Assembly (NCBI GenBank): GCA_946480465.1 | Contig: CAMLJY010000143.1 | Location: 1-9,178 of the forward strand | Length of the DNA: 9,178 bases | Origin: an uncultured Burkholderiales bacterium | GTDB taxonomy: Bacteria > Pseudomonadota > Gammaproteobacteria > Burkholderiales > Burkholderiaceae | Direction: 5' to 3' | Shown: one piece after another, positions 5,507-9,178 of the stretch | Position numbering within the stretch: position 1 is the first letter of the stretch | Layout of the letters: each line of letters opens with the position of its first letter | Translations under genes and position numbers: made by a program | Notes under the pieces: model-generated | Databases searched by the model: none | What the model was told of the DNA's origin: nothing | The model's input: the letters and a program-made list of their open reading frames with translations, nothing else

Positions 5507-6304
5507 TCAGCGCATCTTCTCCAGCCGCTCGTCCAGGTCCGCCGTGGCCAGTTGGTCGCGCCACCATTCGGCAAAGCGCACGTACACCGCCTGGTTGCTC
5601 GCTTCCTGCTGCGCGCGCGCCGCGGCGGGCGTGTCGGGCAGCGGCAGGCTGAGCCGGAAGGCGGGGAAGAGGCGGGCCAGGCGGTCCATCGCCCATTCGC
5701 GGCGGCCGTAGCTCATTTGCGTGTCGTGCGCGGTGGCGAAGAGCACGGTGACTGAATCGCGGGTGTAGACGACCTTCACCGGCACGCGGTTCGATTCGCT
5801 GTCCTTGTGGGTGACGTAGGCCTGGTAGTCGCCGGGCCGCAGGAAGAGTCGCACGTTGGCGTCGGCCTTGACGGTCAGCGTGGCATCGGGCGCGATGGTG
5901 ACCGGCTTCGGCACCGGTACTTCGATCGCGTATTCGTCGACCGAACCTATCGTGGTGGTGCTGATGCGGCCCAGCGTGAAGCTCAGGTCCTCGCGGGTCT
6001 GCTGGTCGACCAGGTGGTATTCGATGTCCAGCGATTGCGCGGGGTCGTCGATGACCAGCGGGCTGCTGCCCGGGTTGCGCAGCGTCACCTCCAGCGGCAG
6101 CGGCTTGCCCAGCGGGGTGAGGGCGGGGGCTTGGAGAGTGATTTGCATCTTGCGGTGTCCTTGTGGTGCCTTGCGCGCCGGAGCCGCCGGGCGCAGTGCC
6201 GCGGCTTCGATCGGCACGGGCGCCAGCTGTTGCGCGCCGGCGGGCTGCGTGCTCCAGCATGCCGCGACGCCGAGGCCGATGGCCAGCGCCTTGCGCCAGG
6301 TCAC
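5507..6304 (-). CDS. Exported beta-sandwich protein of unknown function, coupled to the metallopeptidase
   Basis: A GTG at 6304 gives 265 residues. The start overlaps the stop of the upstream metallopeptidase as GTGA, the typical 4-nt translational coupling, and is immediately followed by a good export signal. This signal is MTWRKALAIGLGVAAC, then WSTQPAGAQQ. Signal peptidase I could cut after AGA (residue 24), or VAAC could serve as a lipobox with Cys16 lipidated. Residues about 53-190 look like one or two immunoglobulin-like beta sandwiches (LEVTLRNPGSSPLVI, VTIAPDATLTVKADANVRLFLRPGDYQAYV). Residues 199-265 are helical and charged (RREWAMDRLARLFPAF, FAEWWRDQL). I do not recognise a named family; the NPGSSPL beta pattern loosely recalls BsuPI-type inhibitor folds. 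The role is inferred only from coupling: inhibitor, chaperone or immunity partner of the peptidase. The open frame extends upstream to 6655, but that part is a shadow of the peptidase gene. Confidence 0.75.
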   Translation of the reverse strand: MTWRKALAIGLGVAACWSTQPAGAQQLAPVPIEAAALRPAAPARKAPQGHRKMQITLQAPALTPLGKPLPLEVTLRNPGSSPLVIDDPAQSLDIEYHLVDQQTREDLSFTLGRISTTTIGSVDEYAIEVPVPKPVTIAPDATLTVKADANVRLFLRPGDYQAYVTHKDSESNRVPVKVVYTRDSVTVLFATAHDTQMSYGRREWAMDRLARLFPAFRLSLPLPDTPAAARAQQEASNQAVYVRFAEWWRDQLATADLDERLEKMR

Positions 6305-8232
6305 GGGTTGATGCCGCGCAGAATCTTCTTCTCGCGGTCGGTGAAGGTGGTCCCGCCCGACGTCGTGTAGTACATGATGCCCGCGTTCGACACCGAATGA
6401 TCCAGCGAGGGGCCGAACACGTCGCGCTTGAAGAACGACTTGGTGGCGTGGCCGGCCTCGTGCCGCACCACCTGCTTCACCGTGGCGGCCGAATTGCCCA
6501 GCGGGACGGTGACGCGGCCGCTGCCGTGGCTCAGGCCGCCCCAGTTGACCCACAGGCCGTCCGGGTCCTTGCCGGTGTAGTAGTGGCCGCCGCCGCTCTT
6601 GGGAAACACGTCCACCGTCAGCCAGGCCGGGGTGGAGGCGCCGCCCAGCTTCCATTCACTGGTCTGGTAGTCACCGCCGGCATGCGAGTACTTCGGGTGA
6701 TAGTACTGGATGGCCACCAGCGCGTTGGACGGGATGGCCGCGTCGCTCACCCACTGCGGCATGTCGGCGTGGAAGGCGCTGTCGATGCGCGTGGCCCAGG
6801 CCTGGGCCTTGGCCTTGATCGCGGCGCGCGCGGTGTCGCGCTTGGTCACCAGGGCGGGGTCGGCACCGGCGTAGCTGGCTTCGGCGATCTCGGTCGCGGT
6901 GGGCGTCTCGGCCGGCAGCTTGGCCTGCATCGTGGCCCAGGACTTCTGCGGCGTGGCGGTGCCGCCCCACAGGCCGATGTACTTGACGCTCTTGTCGGCC
7001 GCGATGGGCGTGGTCGTGCCGGCGGTGTAGCGCACGAAGGCGGGATCGAACACCGGCGAGATGGTGGCGGTGGAGCCGTTGGTGGAGACGTGGGTCTGGC
7101 CCTGCATCTCGTGGATGTTGGCGAAATCGACGAAGCGCCACACGGTGTGGGTGTCGCTCTCTTTGGCCAGCAGCTCGGCATCGCTGGAATTCTTGACCGC
7201 GGCCTTGAGCTTGAAGTCGTCGCCGCCCACGCCCGAGGGCTTGAAGTGCACCTTGGCCTTGCCCTGGTCGGCGCCGGCGGCCACGTCCGTCAGCACCACG
7301 CAGGTGGTCTTGTAGCTGTCGGTGCTGGTGGAGGTGGTGGCGCCCAGCGCGGCCCAGTGGATGGCGTCGGGATCGGCCTTCTTGCCCAGGCACTTCGGGT
7401 CGGCGTACTTGAACGAATCGGCCTTGCTGGTGTTGTCCGCCGGCGGATCGGCGAAGCTGAAGTCCACGCGCACCGGCACCTGGGTGAGCACCGCGCTGCC
7501 GTCGCTCTTCTTGAGCTTGACGGTGGAGATGGTCTCGAACTTGCGCTCGACGTCGTTCATGAAGAACTTCTTGTCGGGCGCGTCCTTGATTTCCAGCGCG
7601 ATGTCGGCCACCTCGACCTTGAAGGTGGCTTCCTGCGTCTCGGGCGAGCCGCCCGGCAGCGTGATGCGCAGCTTGTAGGGCGAGAAATGCGGCGACAGCC
7701 AGTCGCCGGGGTAGTCCGAGCCGCCGTTGTGGCCGGAGATCTTGCCGTCCCAGTCCAGCTTGTGCTCGCCGTGCTTGTACTCGTCCTTGCCGAGGCTGCG
7801 CGTCCACAGCGGCTTGGTCTCGTCCATCACGCCCTTGACGGTGTGGAACAGCTCCAGCTTGCAGGACGAGGCCGCGACCTCGGCATCGTCGATGGTGTAG
7901 CTGCCGACCTTTTCCACGCTGGGCGCGAAGTGCGGCGGCATCGTCAGCTTGGTGACGCCGTACTTGGGCTTCTTCTTCGGGGGATCGGGCCGCGGCGGCT
8001 TGGGCCTCGGGCCGGGGTCGGGCTGGCCGCCGCCGCCACCACCGCCGCCGCCGGACGAACCGCCGCCGCCGCTGGGCTGGGTGGGGTCTTTCTCGGCACG
8101 CCGGGGCACGCGCGGGTCCAGCGCGCCGGTCGGGCCGGGGCGGGGCATCGCGGTGCGGGGGAGGGTGCCGCGGTCGACGGGTGCTTCGACGGGGCGTGCG
8201 CCTTCGGGGCCAGGAATGCGGTGAGCTGCCAC
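6301..8232 (-). CDS. Putative metzincin-like zinc metallopeptidase, multidomain
   Basis: The 643-residue protein has four recognisable parts. Residues 1-50 are Pro/Arg-rich with no signal peptide. Residues 51-90 are a Gly/Pro linker. Residues about 120-212 resemble a FlgD-type Ig-like domain (HKLDWDGK, later SPYKLRITLPGG), and 213-360 contain another beta-rich region. The C-terminal third carries HEAGH at 591-595 (His591, catalytic Glu592, His595), a likely third ligand His612 (LDHS) and NAGIMYY with Met620 as a Met-turn, then FTDREKKIL. This order is that of metzincins, though the third ligand lies 21 residues after the first instead of 10, implying an inserted loop as in leishmanolysin-type enzymes. 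GTG is the first start after an in-frame TAA six codons upstream; no Shine-Dalgarno is visible, and an internal ATG at 8148 is the alternative. The route out of the cell, if any, is unclear. Cleavage targets are unknown. It is coupled by GTGA to the exported protein gene. Confidence 0.75.
   Translation of the reverse strand: MAAHRIPGPEGARPVEAPVDRGTLPRTAMPRPGPTGALDPRVPRRAEKDPTQPSGGGGSSGGGGGGGGGQPDPGPRPKPPRPDPPKKKPKYGVTKLTMPPHFAPSVEKVGSYTIDDAEVAASSCKLELFHTVKGVMDETKPLWTRSLGKDEYKHGEHKLDWDGKISGHNGGSDYPGDWLSPHFSPYKLRITLPGGSPETQEATFKVEVADIALEIKDAPDKKFFMNDVERKFETISTVKLKKSDGSAVLTQVPVRVDFSFADPPADNTSKADSFKYADPKCLGKKADPDAIHWAALGATTSTSTDSYKTTCVVLTDVAAGADQGKAKVHFKPSGVGGDDFKLKAAVKNSSDAELLAKESDTHTVWRFVDFANIHEMQGQTHVSTNGSTATISPVFDPAFVRYTAGTTTPIAADKSVKYIGLWGGTATPQKSWATMQAKLPAETPTATEIAEASYAGADPALVTKRDTARAAIKAKAQAWATRIDSAFHADMPQWVSDAAIPSNALVAIQYYHPKYSHAGGDYQTSEWKLGGASTPAWLTVDVFPKSGGGHYYTGKDPDGLWVNWGGLSHGSGRVTVPLGNSAATVKQVVRHEAGHATKSFFKRDVFGPSLDHSVSNAGIMYYTTSGGTTFTDREKKILRGINP
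8026..8070 (-). repeat. Poly-glycine-coding GCC/ACC trinucleotide tract
   Basis: Residues 55-69 of the metallopeptidase are GGGGSSGGGGGGGGG, encoded by a run of GCC, ACC and CCG triplets on the plus strand. It forms a flexible linker between the N-terminal segment and the Pro/Lys-rich stretch before the first beta domain. The near-repetitive triplets could expand or contract in frame by slippage without breaking the gene. Confidence 0.7.
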
Positions 8233-8471
8233 AGTGCGGTGAGTTTAGAACCCGGTCGGCGGGCTGTGCGCATGGCGCGGGGGCCGACGTGACCTTTGGC
8301 CTACCCGGAGGGCCGGAACGGATAGCTGCTGAAATGAGCGGTTGCCGGAAGGGGTCCCGCGGCCCGCCGCGCGCCGCCCGCGCCCCGCTGCTGCTGCGGG
8401 TGCAGGCGGCCCGCGGCGGTGCGCCGTCCGGCGCGGGGGTAGAGTCTGCGCCCCTGCTCCTGTCGTCCAAG
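8233..8471. other. Divergent intergenic region between metallopeptidase and hypothetical gene
   Basis: This 239-nt region separates two divergent genes and should hold both promoters. On the minus strand TAAACT (8247-8242) is a plausible -10 ending 9 nt before the GTG. On the plus strand TAGAGT (8440-8445) is a plausible -10 located 26 nt before the ATG at 8472. Neither has a good -35 element, and neither gene has a visible Shine-Dalgarno. The rest is GC-rich with no recognisable operator or RNA gene. Confidence 0.35.
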
Positions 8472-9178
8472 ATGAACCAGCGCGACCCGCACGAGGCCAC
8501 CCGCTCCCCCAACGGCTCCGGCCCCAGCCTGCACCTGCCCGACCCGCGCCACCTGTCGCGGGTGCCGCCGCACATCTCGCCGGAGCAGCTGGAACGGGTG
8601 CGCCAGGCCGGCTATTTCCTGCCGCAGGTGGTGAAGCCCGCCGACTACGTCCCCGAGCACCATCCCGCGCTGGAAGCGCACCTGGACGAGCGCGGCTTCA
8701 TCTTGTTGCAGAAGGCGGCCGGCACGCGGCCCAGCCGCTGGATCGAGCCGGCGCTGATCGACGCCGCGCTGGCGCACCTGGAGGCGGTGGGCACCGGGCC
8801 CGAGGCGCGGCAGCGCCTGCTGGACCGGCTGTCGCAACTTGAATCGATGGGCATCAGCCGGCATGCGGGCGTCTTCACCCGGCTGGTGACGCAGCGGCTG
8901 CTGGTGCCGGTGCCCGGCGAGGCGCCCTGGGAACTGACGCTGCCGTGGCGGCACGACATCCCGTCTCCGCCGGTGTGGGACTTCTACCGCAGCGGCGACC
9001 GCGCGGCGCTGAAAGCCGCGCTGGGCGCGCCGCCGCCGCATCCGCAGGCTGCCGAGGTGACGGCCCACGTCGCCGCGCTGGTGGCGCGCAGCCAGGCCTG
9101 GGCGCCGAAGCACCTCGATTCATTGCTGCCGCGCCTGCAGGCCGAATGCGCCACGCCGCAGCGCGTGCCCGACCTGCT
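8472..9178 (+). CDS. Hypothetical protein, 5' part (open at window end)
   Basis: From the ATG at 8472 the frame is open to the last base, giving 235 residues with no stop. The protein starts MNQRDPHEATRSPNGSG and continues with a Pro/His-rich stretch (LPDPRHLSRVPPHIS). A predicted mostly helical region follows (EQLERVRQAGYFLPQVV, ALIDAALAHLEAVG, ARQRLLDRLSQLESMGIS). Tryptophans occur in WELTLPWRHDIP and VWDFYRSGD. There is no signal peptide or membrane segment. I do not recognise the family. Codon third positions are strongly G/C, as in the neighbouring genes, and the competing frames give low-complexity Arg/Ala/Pro products, which supports this frame. It is divergent from the metallopeptidase; a functional link is not shown. 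Confidence 0.7.
   Translation, partial: MNQRDPHEATRSPNGSGPSLHLPDPRHLSRVPPHISPEQLERVRQAGYFLPQVVKPADYVPEHHPALEAHLDERGFILLQKAAGTRPSRWIEPALIDAALAHLEAVGTGPEARQRLLDRLSQLESMGISRHAGVFTRLVTQRLLVPVPGEAPWELTLPWRHDIPSPPVWDFYRSGDRAALKAALGAPPPHPQAAEVTAHVAALVARSQAWAPKHLDSLLPRLQAECATPQRVPDL

Noticed and set aside
6305..6655. N-terminal extension of the exported protein to 6655
   Set aside because: The added 117 residues are an out-of-frame shadow of the metallopeptidase and would bury the signal peptide; the GTG overlapping the stop is a far better start.
6163..8292. Plus-strand open frame of 709 codons covering the metallopeptidase gene
   Set aside because: Its product is a low-complexity Val/Gly/Ala/Arg/His string with no motif. 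The opposite strand encodes HEAGH, a Met-turn and domain-like sequence. Long antisense frames are expected at this GC content.
8301..9113. Minus-strand open frame of 270 codons antisense to the hypothetical gene at the right end
   Set aside because: It is rich in Arg, Gly and Gln without motifs and extends into the intergenic region. The plus-strand frame from 8472 has the more protein-like composition.

Overview
The window is GC-rich throughout and densely coding on both strands. Codons strongly favour G or C in third position, and the gene types (CueR/ZntR-like MerR regulator, TetR regulator divergent from a ketosynthase, RTX protein) suggest a betaproteobacterium, probably order Burkholderiales. 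This is an inference from composition and gene style; no taxonomic marker gene is present. No tRNA, rRNA, CRISPR, IS element or origin was seen.

Layout from left to right. Bases 1-51 are the end of an unidentified plus-strand gene. Bases 206-3748 are a minus-strand pair: a FabF-like beta-ketoacyl-ACP synthase followed 36 nt later by a 738-residue RTX protein. The RTX protein has a GH113-like TIM-barrel domain, calcium-binding nonapeptide repeats, a beta-rich module and a DUF4214-like C-terminus. A TetR-family regulator (3847-4491) is divergent from this pair across an AT-rich promoter region with nested inverted repeats, so it is the likely regulator of the pair and of itself.

Bases 4519-5407 form a compact metal-response module on the plus strand. 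It consists of a MerR-type promoter with the diagnostic 19-nt spacer and a central dyad, a small two-helix MerF-like membrane protein with a CxxCC motif and a Cys-rich tail, and a cysteine-rich MerR-family regulator. The likely circuit is metal binding by the regulator, activation of the promoter at 4519-4549, and expression of both genes.

Bases 5507-8232 are a second minus-strand pair, joined by a 4-nt GTGA stop/start overlap. The first gene is a 643-residue putative zinc metallopeptidase with an HEAGH motif and a Met-turn-like C-terminus but no signal peptide. The second is a 265-residue exported or lipoprotein beta-sandwich protein of unknown family. The coupling suggests a functional partnership such as protease with inhibitor, chaperone or immunity protein, but the sequence does not prove it. 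From 8472 to the window end is the start of an unrecognised plus-strand gene that remains open at the right edge.

The points most worth following are the metallopeptidase/exported-partner pair, the altered nucleophile position in the secreted GH113-like RTX protein, and the self-contained MerF-like/MerR module.
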